A stretch of 64,000 nt of DNA from Micromonospora sp. WMMD961 (GTDB taxonomy: Bacteria; Actinomycetota; Actinomycetes; Mycobacteriales; Micromonosporaceae): assembly GCF_029626145.1 (NCBI RefSeq), contig NZ_JARUBJ010000002.1, positions 2,634,501 through 2,698,500 on the forward strand, given 5' to 3'. How positions within the stretch are numbered: position 1 is the first letter of the stretch; the number at the start of each line of letters is the position of its first letter. Positions 8,385-16,637 of the stretch are shown piece after piece. Made by a program: the position numbers and the translations under genes. The notes under the pieces are model-generated. The model did not search any database. It was not told the DNA's origin and saw nothing but the letters and a program-made list of their open reading frames with translations.

Positions 8385-9371
8385 TCAGTCGTCGGCCGGC
8401 CGGCGCGGCGGCAGCACCGGCTCCTCCGGGTCCGGGTCGCCGGCCTGCAACTGCCGCCCGCGCTGCACCTCGGCGTTGATCTGCACACCCAGCATCAGCG
8501 CCGAGTTGGACAGGTAGAGCCAGACCAGGAACGCGATGGCCGCGCCGAGGCTGCCGTAGGTGGTGCTGTACGAGCCGAAGTTGGCCACGTAGAGGCCGAA
8601 GCCGAACGAGGCCGCCGCCCAGGAGACCAGGGCCACCGCGCCGCCGGGGGTGAGCCAGCGGAAGCGGGGCTGGCGTACGTTCGGGGCGATCCAGAACAGC
8701 AGCGACAGCAGCACCATCATGATCATGGCGAGGGCCGGCCACTTTGCCACGCCCCACACCGTGCGGGCCAGACCACCGGCGTTGATCAGATCCCCGACCG
8801 CGTCGGTGACCGGGCCGCTGACGATCAAGCCGAGGGCGACCACCGCGAGCAGCACCAACGTGATCGCCGCGAGGCCGATCTGCAGCGGGCGAAGCTTCCA
8901 GACCGGGCGGCCCTCGGTCACCCCGTAGACGGCGTTGGAGGCCCGGGTGAACGCGCCGATGAAGCCCGACGCGGACCAGAGCGCGCCGAGCAGGCCGAAG
9001 CTCAGCAACAGCTTGGGGTTGCTCTGGTCGAGCACCACGGTCCGGATCACCCCGACCACGCCGCCGTCGTCGTCGGTCACCACCGACCCGGCACCCACCT
9101 GCTTCGCCAGGTCGACCACCGTGTCCAGGGTCCGCTCTCCGTCGGAGACCAGGCCGACGAGCGCTACCACCACGATGGCGGACGGAAACAGGGCCAGGAC
9201 CCCGTAGTAGGTCAACGCGGCGGCCCAGTCCGAGCAGTTGTCGTTGACGAAGTTCTGCACACTGCGGACCAGCACCCCGCGCCAGGTGCGCCAGCTCAAC
9301 TGCCGCATCCGTCGGGGAACCCGAGGGCGTCGTGCACCGTCGAGCGTCGTACCGGGCTCCGTGGTCGTCAT
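8385..9371 (-). CDS. YihY/BrkB-family inner membrane protein
   Basis: A 328-residue protein with six membrane spans and the hallmark N-terminal helix sequence DWAAALTYYGVLALFPS, followed by LLGALWSASGFIGAFTRASN and a final span near SNSALMLGVQINAEV. This is the YihY/BrkB family, often annotated as ribonuclease BN by error; its members are membrane proteins of unresolved, possibly transport, role. The cytoplasmic C-terminus is acidic and proline-rich (PDPEEPVLPPRRP). ATG 9371 has a CAGGGAGC site. It is divergent from the ChaB-like gene. Confidence 0.88.
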   Translation of the reverse strand: MTTTEPGTTLDGARRPRVPRRMRQLSWRTWRGVLVRSVQNFVNDNCSDWAAALTYYGVLALFPSAIVVVALVGLVSDGERTLDTVVDLAKQVGAGSVVTDDDGGVVGVIRTVVLDQSNPKLLLSFGLLGALWSASGFIGAFTRASNAVYGVTEGRPVWKLRPLQIGLAAITLVLLAVVALGLIVSGPVTDAVGDLINAGGLARTVWGVAKWPALAMIMMVLLSLLFWIAPNVRQPRFRWLTPGGAVALVSWAAASFGFGLYVANFGSYSTTYGSLGAAIAFLVWLYLSNSALMLGVQINAEVQRGRQLQAGDPDPEEPVLPPRRPADD

Positions 9372-9537
9372 GCCCGCTCCCTGCGCCCCGGCCACCGGAT
9401 GACCGGTCGTCCGGTCGGGCCTGGCCCGCCGGTACCCACACCGGGAAATCGACAAACCCGGCCGCCGTGCGCCGGCCGTTTAGGCCGGGGCGCCGGGGGA
9501 ACGTCAGGGGGATCCGACCGACACGGAGGAGGACGAG

Positions 9538-9939
9538 ATGCCCGGGCGCGAAGACCTGCCCAGCACGCTGCGACGCTCCCCGGAGAAGGCGCAGCGCACC
9601 TGGGAGAAGACACACGACTCGGCGGTCGAGACCTACGGCGAGGGGGAGCGGTCGCACCGGACCGCCTTCGCCGCCGTGAAGCACCAGTTCGAGAAGGTGG
9701 GCGACCACTGGGAGCCGAAGGGCCGCAAGGGCCCGAGCGATCAGCAGGCGGCCGGCGGCGGGCCGGAACGGCGCGCACCCACCGCCGGTGGGGTGGACGC
9801 CAACGCCACCAAGGACCACCTGATGTCGGTGGCCCGCGAACTGGACGTCCCCGGCCGGTCCAGCATGAACAAACCGGACCTGGTCAAGGCGATCCAGAAG
9901 GCCAACGACAGGGCCACCCGCAAGGCCCGCGGAGACTGA
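9538..9939 (+). CDS. ChaB-like / Rho N-terminal domain protein
   Basis: A 133-residue basic protein with two parts. Residues 1-65 match the ChaB fold (LPSTLRRSPEKAQRTWEKT, then AVKHQFEKVGDHWEPK). Residues about 85-130 match a Rho-N/SAP-like helical module (TKDHLMSVARELDVPGRSSMNKPDLVKAIQ), which usually binds nucleic acid. ChaB-like proteins in actinomycetes are uncharacterised. An excellent GGAGGAGG site precedes ATG 9538. It is convergent with the aldehyde dehydrogenase gene and separated from it by a terminator hairpin. Confidence 0.8.
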   Translation: MPGREDLPSTLRRSPEKAQRTWEKTHDSAVETYGEGERSHRTAFAAVKHQFEKVGDHWEPKGRKGPSDQQAAGGGPERRAPTAGGVDANATKDHLMSVARELDVPGRSSMNKPDLVKAIQKANDRATRKARGD

Positions 9940-9960
9940 CCCGCCAGACGACGGTACGGG

Positions 9961-9983
9961 CGGACGCACCACCCCTGCGTCCG
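9961..9983. terminator. Hairpin between ChaB-like and ALDH genes
   Basis: CGGACGCA (9961-9968) and TGCGTCCG (9976-9983) form an 8-bp stem around a seven-base loop in the 54-bp gap between two convergent genes. Position makes it a likely bidirectional terminator. Confidence 0.6.
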
Positions 9984-9993
9984 CTCGTGCCGT

Positions 9994-11427
9994 TCACCAC
10001 TGCCCGCCGCCCGGCGCTTCGATGTGCACCGCCTTGGTGGCGGTGAACTCGTCCAGCAGCTCCGGGCCGTACCCGAAACCCTGCCCGCTGGCGCGGCGCG
10101 GGTGCGCGGCGCCACCCGGCGCTCCCCCGAACACCGCGTTGACCTTGACGGTGCCCACCGGCAACTCCCGCCAGGCCCGCTGCGCGTGGCTCATCGACGT
10201 GGTCAACACGGTGGCGGCGAGCCCGTACGGGGAGTCCGCCGCGCAGCGCAGCGCCTCGTCGAACGAGTCGACGACCACCACCGGCGCGACCGGCCCGAAC
10301 GTCTCCTCCCGCACCAGCGGCATCTCGTGCCGGCAGTCCGTGACCACGGTGGCCGGGTAGAACGCCCCCGGCCCGTCCGGCACCTCGCCGCCGACCCGCA
10401 CCCGCGCTCCGGCCGCCACCGCCGCCGTCACCTGCCCGTGCACGTGGTCCCGGTGCCGCCGGTCGACCAACGGCCCAAGCTCGGTGTCCGGGTCCCGGCC
10501 CGACCCGACCCGCAACGCCTCGGCGTGCCGCGCCAGGGCGGCCACGAAGTCCCCGGCCACCGCCCGGTGCACGTAGATCCGCTCGACCGCCACACAGATC
10601 TGCCCGGCGTTCGCGAACGCGCCGAGCGCCGCCTGACCGGCCGCCCACCCGGGGTCGACGCCCGCGTCGACGATCAACGGATCACTGCCCCCGTTCTCCA
10701 GCAGCACCTTCGCGCCGGTGCGGGCCGCGGCGGCGGCGATCGCCCGCCCGGTCGCTGTCGAACCCACGTGCGCCACCACGTCGACCTCCTGCGCGGCCAA
10801 CGCCGCGCCGACCTCCGGCCCGCCGGTGAGCAGGGACAGGACACCGGCCGGCAGCGCCTGGTCCAGCGCCCGGGCCAGCAGCCAACCCGTCGCCGGTGTC
10901 CGTTCGCTCGGCTTGAAGAGCACCACGTTGCCGGTCACCAGGGCCGCGCCGAGCACACCACAGGCCACCGCCACCGGGTCGTTCCACGGAGTGATCGCGG
11001 CGACCACACCACGCGGCTCCGGTGTCAGGAAGTCCAGCGCGTCGGCTCCGCCGTTGAGGGTGCGTCCGCCCCGCAGCGGGGCCAGCTCCGCGTACTGTCG
11101 CAGGGTGCCGATGCCCGCCTCGACGCCTCCGCGGGCGTCCGCCAACGGCTTGCCCATCTCCGCCGTGACCGCCGCCGCCAGTTCCTCGGTGGCCGCCGCC
11201 ACCGCGTCCGCGGCCCGGTGCACCGCCGCCGCCCGTTCGGCCGGCGCCGTCGCCGCCCACGCCGCCGCCGCGTTCCGTGCCGCCTGGGTCGCCTTGCCGA
11301 CCTCGTCGGCGGTCGCCACCGGCACCGTGCTGACCGGCGACCCGTCCGCCGGATCACACACCACCAGTTCGCCGCCGTCGCCGCCCGCGCCCCACACCCC
11401 ACCCACCAGCTGCGCAACCGTGTACAT
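9994..11427 (-). CDS. NAD(P)-dependent aldehyde dehydrogenase
   Basis: A 477-residue ALDH-superfamily enzyme. It has the substrate/cofactor motif ITPWNDPVAVACGVLGAAL, the FKPSERTP adenine-ribose block, the general base region KVLLENGGSDP and the catalytic cysteine in FANAGQICVAVERIYVH. The C-terminal EETFGPVAPV and SPYGLAATV motifs are also present. It oxidises an aldehyde to the acid in the cytosol; the substrate is unknown, with ARO10/gabD-like relatives the nearest type. ATG 11427 lies 72 bp from the divergent CrtI-like gene, so the two may share a control region. The first 30 residues (QLVGGVWGAGGDGGE) fit the normal family N-terminus. Confidence 0.9.
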   Translation of the reverse strand: MYTVAQLVGGVWGAGGDGGELVVCDPADGSPVSTVPVATADEVGKATQAARNAAAAWAATAPAERAAAVHRAADAVAAATEELAAAVTAEMGKPLADARGGVEAGIGTLRQYAELAPLRGGRTLNGGADALDFLTPEPRGVVAAITPWNDPVAVACGVLGAALVTGNVVLFKPSERTPATGWLLARALDQALPAGVLSLLTGGPEVGAALAAQEVDVVAHVGSTATGRAIAAAAARTGAKVLLENGGSDPLIVDAGVDPGWAAGQAALGAFANAGQICVAVERIYVHRAVAGDFVAALARHAEALRVGSGRDPDTELGPLVDRRHRDHVHGQVTAAVAAGARVRVGGEVPDGPGAFYPATVVTDCRHEMPLVREETFGPVAPVVVVDSFDEALRCAADSPYGLAATVLTTSMSHAQRAWRELPVGTVKVNAVFGGAPGGAAHPRRASGQGFGYGPELLDEFTATKAVHIEAPGGGQW

Positions 11428-11499
11428 GCGGCGGTGGATGCCCGGGCCTCGGCGAGACAAACGCGTTTCGCCCGGTTGCGCGCCGGGTAGGCGGATCGG

Positions 11500-13107
11500 A
11501 TGAGCACCGCCGCCGCGCAGAGCGCGGACGCCGTCGTCGTCGGGGCCGGCCACAACGGCCTGGTGGCGGCCAACCTGCTGGCCGACGCCGGCTGGGAGGT
11601 GGTGGTGCTGGAGGCCACCTCGGCACCAGGCGGCGCGGTCCGCTCCGCCGAGGTCACCGCGCCCGGCTATCTCAGCGACCTCTACAGCTCGTTCTACCCC
11701 CTGGGGTACGCGTCACCGGTGCTGGCCGGCCTCGACCTGGGTCGGCACGGGCTGTCCTGGCGGCACGCGCCGGACGTGCTGGCGCACCTGCTGCCGGACG
11801 GGCGGGCCGCGGTGATCAACCGGGACCCGGACCGCACGGCATCCTCGCTGGAGCAGTTCGCCCCCGGTGACGGCAAGCGCTGGCTCGATGCGTACACCGA
11901 CTGGCTCGACGTGGCCGAGCCGATGCTGGACGCGATCACCTCGCCGTTCCCGCCGGTCCGTGGCGGGGTGGGCCTGTTGCGTCGGCTGCGGGTGGCCGGC
12001 GCGCTGCGACTGGCCCGGCGACTGGTGGTGCCGGTGCGCAAACTCGGCGACGAACTCTTCGACGGCCCCGGCGGCCCGGCCCTGCTGGCCGGCTGCGCCC
12101 TGCACACCGACCTGTCCCCGGAGGAGGCCGGCTCCGGCGTGTACGGCTGGTTGCTGGCCATGCTCGGTCAGCAGATCGGCTGGCCGGTGCCCGAAGGCGG
12201 CGCGCAGCAGATCACCAACGCGTTGGTGACCCGGCTGCAGGAGCGCGGTGGGGTGATCCTCTACGGCGCCCACGTCGACCGGGTGCTCACCGCCCGGGGT
12301 CGGGCGATGGGAGTCCGCACCGTCGGCGGCGCGCTGTGGCGGGCCCGACGGGCTGTCCTCGCCGACGTGCCGGCACCAGCGCTCTACCTCGACCTGGTCG
12401 GTGCGGCGGCGCTGCCGTCACGGCTGGTGGAGGACCTGGCGCACTTCCGCTGGGACGGTTCGACGCTCAAGGTGGACTGGGCGCTGTCCGCGCCGATGCC
12501 CTGGACGAACCGGGAAGTGGCCGGCGCCGGCACCGTGCACCTGGGCGCGGACGTGAACGGGTTGACCCGGTACGCGAGCGAGCTGGCCCGGGGCGAACTG
12601 CCCCGGGATCCGTTCCTGCTGCTCGGGCAGATGTCCGTCGCCGAACCGAGTCACTCCCCGCCGGGCACCGAGTCGCTCTGGTCGTACACCCATCTGCCGT
12701 TCCGCCACGACTGGCGGGCCGAGGACGTCGCCGGTCACGTGCAGCGCATGGAGGACGTGTTGGAAGCGGCGGCGCCGGGTTTCCGGCAGCTCGTCGTCGG
12801 CCGGCACGTGGCCGGGCCGGCCGAACTGGAGAAGAGCAACCCGAGCCTGGTCGGCGGCACCCTCGGCGGTGGCACCGCCGCCGCGTACCAGCAGCTGTTC
12901 CTGCGCCCGATCCCTGGCCTGGGCCGGGCGGACACCCCGGTGGACCGGCTCTTCCTGGCCAGTGCGTCGGCGCATCCCGGCGGCGGCGTGCACGGCGCGC
13001 CCGGCGCGAACGCGGCCCGTGCGGCGCTGGCCCGCGACCGCGCCCTGACCGGTCGGGCCTACGCCGCCACCATCGCCACCGCCCACCGAGCCATCTATCC
13101 CACGTAA
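11500..13107 (+). CDS. Phytoene-desaturase-like FAD oxidoreductase
   Basis: A 535-residue flavoprotein. The N-terminus has the dinucleotide-binding DAVVVGAGHNGLVAANLLA and the following LEATSAPGGAVRS; the C-terminus has the FAD-closing ASASAHPGGGVHGAPGANAA. This architecture is that of the CrtI/carotenoid isomerase-related amine-oxidase family (NAD(P)/FAD-dependent, PF13450/PF01593 type). True carotenogenic neighbours such as crtB or crtE are absent, so carotenoid desaturation is not supported by context. It more likely oxidises another lipid or isoprenoid. The divergent neighbour encodes an aldehyde dehydrogenase, which may handle a product. Confidence 0.85.
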   Translation: MSTAAAQSADAVVVGAGHNGLVAANLLADAGWEVVVLEATSAPGGAVRSAEVTAPGYLSDLYSSFYPLGYASPVLAGLDLGRHGLSWRHAPDVLAHLLPDGRAAVINRDPDRTASSLEQFAPGDGKRWLDAYTDWLDVAEPMLDAITSPFPPVRGGVGLLRRLRVAGALRLARRLVVPVRKLGDELFDGPGGPALLAGCALHTDLSPEEAGSGVYGWLLAMLGQQIGWPVPEGGAQQITNALVTRLQERGGVILYGAHVDRVLTARGRAMGVRTVGGALWRARRAVLADVPAPALYLDLVGAAALPSRLVEDLAHFRWDGSTLKVDWALSAPMPWTNREVAGAGTVHLGADVNGLTRYASELARGELPRDPFLLLGQMSVAEPSHSPPGTESLWSYTHLPFRHDWRAEDVAGHVQRMEDVLEAAAPGFRQLVVGRHVAGPAELEKSNPSLVGGTLGGGTAAAYQQLFLRPIPGLGRADTPVDRLFLASASAHPGGGVHGAPGANAARAALARDRALTGRAYAATIATAHRAIYPT

Positions 13108-13150
13108 CCCCACCCCCTCCCGGCGCCCCGCGCGCCCCCCGCGCCCCCGC

Positions 13151-13225
13151 GCGTCGATCATGGAGTTGTGGTGGGTGACAAAGCGCCCGGATTTGGATAG
13201 AACGGGCACCACAACTCCATGATCG
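13151..13225. repeat. Extragenic palindrome, GATCATGGAG family (copy 1)
   Basis: A 19-bp perfect inverted repeat (left arm 13155-13173, right arm 13207-13225) encloses a 33-base loop in the gap between convergent genes. The left 24 bases (13151-13174) are identical to 51751-51774, and the right arm is identical to the corresponding bases of the second copy near 51.8 kb. The loops differ in sequence and length. C-rich DNA precedes it and a G-rich tract follows (13245-13289). It is a dispersed repeat, probably acting as a bidirectional terminator. Confidence 0.85.
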
Positions 13226-13289
13226 GCCGCGTCCGGCGGCTGCGGCCGGCGCGGGGCCGGGGGCCGGGGGGCCGGGGGCCGGGGGGGGG

Positions 13290-14057
13290 TTAGTTGGTGA
13301 TGTTGCGGTGCTTGCTGCGGAGGCGGAAGGGCATCAGGGCGCTCTCCACCTTGGTCGCGGTGGTCATCTTGGAGGTGCCCTCCTGGCGCTCCTCGAAGCG
13401 GATCGGCACCTCCAGGATGGTGTGCCCCAGCTTGGTCGCGAGGTAGTGCATCTCCACCTGGAAGCTGTATCCGTTGGACTGCACCCGGTTCAGGTCGATG
13501 TTGCGCAGCGCGTCGGCTCGCCAGATCTTGAAGCCGGCGGTCAGGTCCCGGATGCGCACCCGCAGCAGGGTGTGCACGTAGAGGTTCGCCCAGCCACTGA
13601 GGGCCCGGCGGTACAGCGGCCAGTTCTCGTCCAGCTCGCCGCCCGGCACGTAGCGGGAACCGATCACCACGCTGGCCTGGGTGGAGAGCAACGCGCCGAG
13701 CATGCCCGGCAGCGCCTCCGGCGGGTGCGACAGGTCGGCGTCCATCTGCGCCACGTACTCGGCGCCGCCCTCGATCGCCCGCCCCATCCCGTCGACGTAC
13801 GCCCGGCCGAGGCCCTCCTTGCCGGCGCGGTGGACGACCTCGATCCGCTCCGGGTGCTCGATGGCCAGCTTGTCGGCCACGTCACCGGTGCCGTCCGGGG
13901 AGTTGTCGTCGGCGACGAGGATGCGCAGGCCGGGCAGCGGCAGTGCGAGTAGCCGCTCCACAAGTGTGGGCAGGTTGCCCGCTTCGTTGTAGGTGGGCAC
14001 GACGACGGTCAGACGTACGTCCCGCCACGGCGACGGCAGCTGCACAGGCTCGATCAT
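13290..14057 (-). CDS. ppm1: Polyprenol monophosphomannose synthase (GT2)
   Basis: A 255-residue family-2 glycosyltransferase with the DPM1 signature: VVVPTYNEAGNLPTLVERLL near the N-terminus, VADDNSPDGTGDVAD, the metal-binding DADLSHPPEALPGML, and GSRYVPGG followed by LTAGFKIWRADALRNID. It transfers mannose from GDP-mannose to polyprenyl phosphate on the cytoplasmic face, supplying the donor for later steps of lipoarabinomannan-type glycolipids and protein mannosylation. It lacks the fused Lnt domain found in mycobacterial Ppm1. ATG 14057 has GAGG eight bases upstream. It fits with the PIM genes near 54-57 kb. The assignment is by motif and length. Confidence 0.88.
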   Translation of the reverse strand: MIEPVQLPSPWRDVRLTVVVPTYNEAGNLPTLVERLLALPLPGLRILVADDNSPDGTGDVADKLAIEHPERIEVVHRAGKEGLGRAYVDGMGRAIEGGAEYVAQMDADLSHPPEALPGMLGALLSTQASVVIGSRYVPGGELDENWPLYRRALSGWANLYVHTLLRVRIRDLTAGFKIWRADALRNIDLNRVQSNGYSFQVEMHYLATKLGHTILEVPIRFEERQEGTSKMTTATKVESALMPFRLRSKHRNITN

Positions 14058-14265
14058 GCGGACATCCTCGGTTTGCGGACAGGGGGCTCCCGGAAAGGGT
14101 ATCCAGTTGTCACATTCGGGTTGAAGAGGCACCCCTTCCGCGCGTCGCGGAACCCGGCGGACCGAGGTGCCCGATCGTCGATCCGCTGGTCGCGGGGTTG
14201 CCAGGCCCAACACCCGCGAAGGCCGGGCAGCGCGGGAAGACCCGGTCAGCGCCTGCCGAGTTCGG

Positions 14266-14355
14266 TCAGCGCCCGACCCGTGCCGCGGCGGCGAGGGTCA
14301 GTGCGACGACGGTGCGCGCGACACCGGCCAGCGCCACGGTCTGCGGAACGGTCAC
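14266..14355 (-). CDS. Possible 29-residue hydrophobic peptide
   Basis: A GTG at 14355-14353 overlaps the TGA stop of the SRPBCC gene as GTGA. It opens a 29-codon frame (VTVPQTVALAGVARTVVALT, then AAAARVGR) ending at 14266. The peptide is a single Ala/Val-rich hydrophobic helix with a basic C-terminus. Translational coupling through the GTGA overlap is the main support. It may equally be a chance frame in GC-rich DNA. Confidence 0.28.
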   Translation of the reverse strand: MTVPQTVALAGVARTVVALTLAAAARVGR

Positions 14356-14792
14356 CCCTTCTGTCGGGTGGCGATGTCGGCGAGCCGGTCCAGCGTCTCC
14401 CGGTTGCGCAGGTGCAGCACCAGGTCGTTGAGCTTGGTGTGGAGCCATCGCAGCGGGCCGGCGGCGAATTCCTCTCCGATGCGGACCCGGGTGGTGCCGT
14501 CGCCGGCCGGCTCCAGCGTGAAGGCCACGATCGCCTCACCCGCCGGCCAGAGCCCGGCCCTCAGCACGAGTCGGTGCGGCGGTTCGCAGACCAGCACAGT
14601 CGACGCGTCCTGCAGCGAGATCGGCCACGGCCCGGCCCGATGGTGCAGTCGGCTGCCCACCCGGGGCCAGGCGTCGTCGACATCACGCATGTGTGTCGTG
14701 CCGACGACCCAGTCGCTGTACGTCCACCCGTCGGCCAGCACGTCGAACACCCGCTGCGGGGGAGCCTGGATCACTTTCTCCACAATCGCCAC
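14352..14792 (-). CDS. SRPBCC-family protein
   Basis: A 146-residue START-like protein. It begins VEKVIQAPPQRVFDVLADGW and continues with TTHMRDVDDAWPRVGSRLHH, the standard pattern of actinobacterial SRPBCC proteins, with FTLEPAGDGTTRVRIGEEF and a long C-terminal helix. It should bind a hydrophobic ligand in the cytosol; its role is unknown. It is divergent from the heptose operon (153 bp between starts) and upstream of the dolichol-phosphate-mannose synthase gene on the same strand. Confidence 0.82.
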   Translation of the reverse strand: MAIVEKVIQAPPQRVFDVLADGWTYSDWVVGTTHMRDVDDAWPRVGSRLHHRAGPWPISLQDASTVLVCEPPHRLVLRAGLWPAGEAIVAFTLEPAGDGTTRVRIGEEFAAGPLRWLHTKLNDLVLHLRNRETLDRLADIATRQKG

Positions 14793-14945
14793 TGGGCTCC
14801 CATACCCGCGCCACGGCGGGGCTAACGACCGGTGGGTTAGCTTCTCCGGCCCGGCGGGTAAGGCCGACCCGGGGTGCCGCTGGCGGCGCTGGCCACCCCC
14901 TCGGCGACGACGTTTACTCCTCGGGGCGCAGGGAACCCGCCGCCT

Positions 14946-16637
14946 GTGCGACAGGACCAGGAGGAGCCGTATCAGCGCAGGTCAGCCCGGGTGTATGCCG
15001 CTGCTGACCGCGCCGGTTCCGCCGGGTTGCGTCGCACCGTCGGTGGGAGCCCCCGCCCTGTCCTGTACGACGCGGTGTTGCTGGACCGGGACGGCACCCT
15101 GATCGAGGACGTTCCGTACAACGGCGATCCGGAGAAGGTGCGCCCGGTGCCGGGAGCGCGGGCCGCGCTGGACCGGTTGCGGGCGGCCGGGCTGCGGCTG
15201 GCGGTCGTCACGAACCAGTCGGGCCTGGCCCGGGGCTACTTCACCGGGGAGCAGATGCGGGCGGTGCACGCGCGCGTCGAGGAGTTGCTGGGTCGGTTCG
15301 ACGCCTGGCTGGTCTGCCCACACGACGACGAGGACCGTTGCGGATGCCGCAAGCCGGCACCCGGTCTGGTGCATGCCGCCGCCCGGGAGTTGGCCACGTC
15401 CGCGTCCCGGTGCGTGCTGGTGGGTGACATCGGCCGGGACGTCGCCGCCGCACTGGCCGCCGGGGCGACGGGTGTCCTGGTCCCCACTCCGGTGACCCGA
15501 CCGGAGGAGATCGCCGCCGCCGGCTGGACGGCCACCGACCTGCCGGCGGCGGTGGACGAGATCCTGCGCCGTCAACAGGCCGTGCAGCCGGCGACCCCAT
15601 CCGGTGACCCGGTCCGGACCGCACTGGTGGTCCGGTCGGACTCGGCGGGGGACGTGCTGGTCACCGGGCCGGCGATCCGCGCCGTCGCGGCCGGGGCGCA
15701 GCGGGTGGTGCTGCTCTGCGGGCCACGGGGCCGCGCCGCCGCCGAGCTGCTGCCCGGCGTCGACGAGATCATCGAGCACCCACTGCCGTGGATCGACCCC
15801 ACGCCGGCACCTGTCGACCCGCAGGACATGCGGAACCTGGTCGCCCGCCTGAGCGCCCTCGGCGCGGACCAGGCGGTGGTGTTCACCTCGTTCCACCAGT
15901 CCGCCCTTCCGCTGGCGCTGCTGCTGCGGATGGCGGGAATCGGCCGGATCGCGGCGATCAGCGACGACTACCCGGGCTCGCTGCTGGACATCCGGCACCG
16001 GGTGCCGGTGGGCGTTCCCGAACCCGAACGCGCCCTCTCCCTCGCCGCCGCCGCCGGCCATCGGCTGCCCGAGGGCGACGAGCCGGTGCTCCGGCTCCGC
16101 CGGGACGCCGTGGCGGCGCGCCCGGCTCATCTCGGCGACCCGGGATACGTGGTGCTGCACCCCGGGTCGGCCGCGTCGAGCCGGGCCTGCCCGCCCGAGC
16201 TGGCCACCCGGATCGCCGGAGCGCTGACCGCCGCCGGGCACCGGGTGCTGGTCACCGGCGGCCCGGACGAAAGTCCGGTCACCGCCCGGGTCGCGGCGGC
16301 CGGTGGCACCGACCTGGGTGGACGAACCGATCTGGCCGGGCTGGCCCGGATCGTGGCGGACGCCAGCGCGGTCGTGGTCGGCAACACCGGGCCGGCGCAC
16401 CTGGCCGCCGCCGCCGGTGTGCCGGTGGTGAGCCTCTTCGCGCCGACCGTCCCGTTCGGTCAGTGGGGACCCTACCGGGTGCCCACCGTCCGGCTCGGCG
16501 ACGCCGCCGCGCCGTGCCGGGACACCCGGGCCGCCAGTTGCCCGGTCCCCGGCCACCCCTGCCTCAGTCGCGTCGACCCGGACGAGGTGGTCGACGCGCT
16601 GCGGATGCTGGCCGTCGGTGGTGGTGGCGGCCGATGA
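14946..16637 (+). CDS. GmhB-type heptose bisphosphatase fused to GT9 glycosyltransferase
   Basis: A fusion of about 563 residues. The N-terminal half (about 45-205) is a histidinol-phosphatase-type HAD phosphatase with nucleophile Asp47 and Asp49 in LLDRDGTL, TNQSGLARG, the zinc loop CPHDDEDRCGCRKPAPG and GDIGRDV. This is the D-glycero-D-manno-heptose-1,7-bisphosphate phosphatase (GmhB) pattern. The C-terminal half (about 225-560) is a family-9 glycosyltransferase with LVVRSDSAGDVLVTGPA, LHPGSAAS and the nucleotide-sugar site GNTGPAHLAAAAG. The start is uncertain: GTG 14946 is used, GTG 14991 is an alternative. It opens the heptose operon; its stop overlaps the next start (ATGA). Confidence 0.82.
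   Translation: MRQDQEEPYQRRSARVYAAADRAGSAGLRRTVGGSPRPVLYDAVLLDRDGTLIEDVPYNGDPEKVRPVPGARAALDRLRAAGLRLAVVTNQSGLARGYFTGEQMRAVHARVEELLGRFDAWLVCPHDDEDRCGCRKPAPGLVHAAARELATSASRCVLVGDIGRDVAAALAAGATGVLVPTPVTRPEEIAAAGWTATDLPAAVDEILRRQQAVQPATPSGDPVRTALVVRSDSAGDVLVTGPAIRAVAAGAQRVVLLCGPRGRAAAELLPGVDEIIEHPLPWIDPTPAPVDPQDMRNLVARLSALGADQAVVFTSFHQSALPLALLLRMAGIGRIAAISDDYPGSLLDIRHRVPVGVPEPERALSLAAAAGHRLPEGDEPVLRLRRDAVAARPAHLGDPGYVVLHPGSAASSRACPPELATRIAGALTAAGHRVLVTGGPDESPVTARVAAAGGTDLGGRTDLAGLARIVADASAVVVGNTGPAHLAAAAGVPVVSLFAPTVPFGQWGPYRVPTVRLGDAAAPCRDTRAASCPVPGHPCLSRVDPDEVVDALRMLAVGGGGGR

Noticed and set aside
8385..9371. Ribonuclease BN (name often given to YihY/BrkB genes)
   Set aside because: The protein is an integral membrane protein with six spans and no nuclease motifs; the name stems from an old misassignment.
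11500..13107. Carotenoid biosynthesis gene
   Set aside because: CrtI-like fold only; no crtB, crtE or lycopene cyclase genes flank it, and the neighbour is an aldehyde dehydrogenase.
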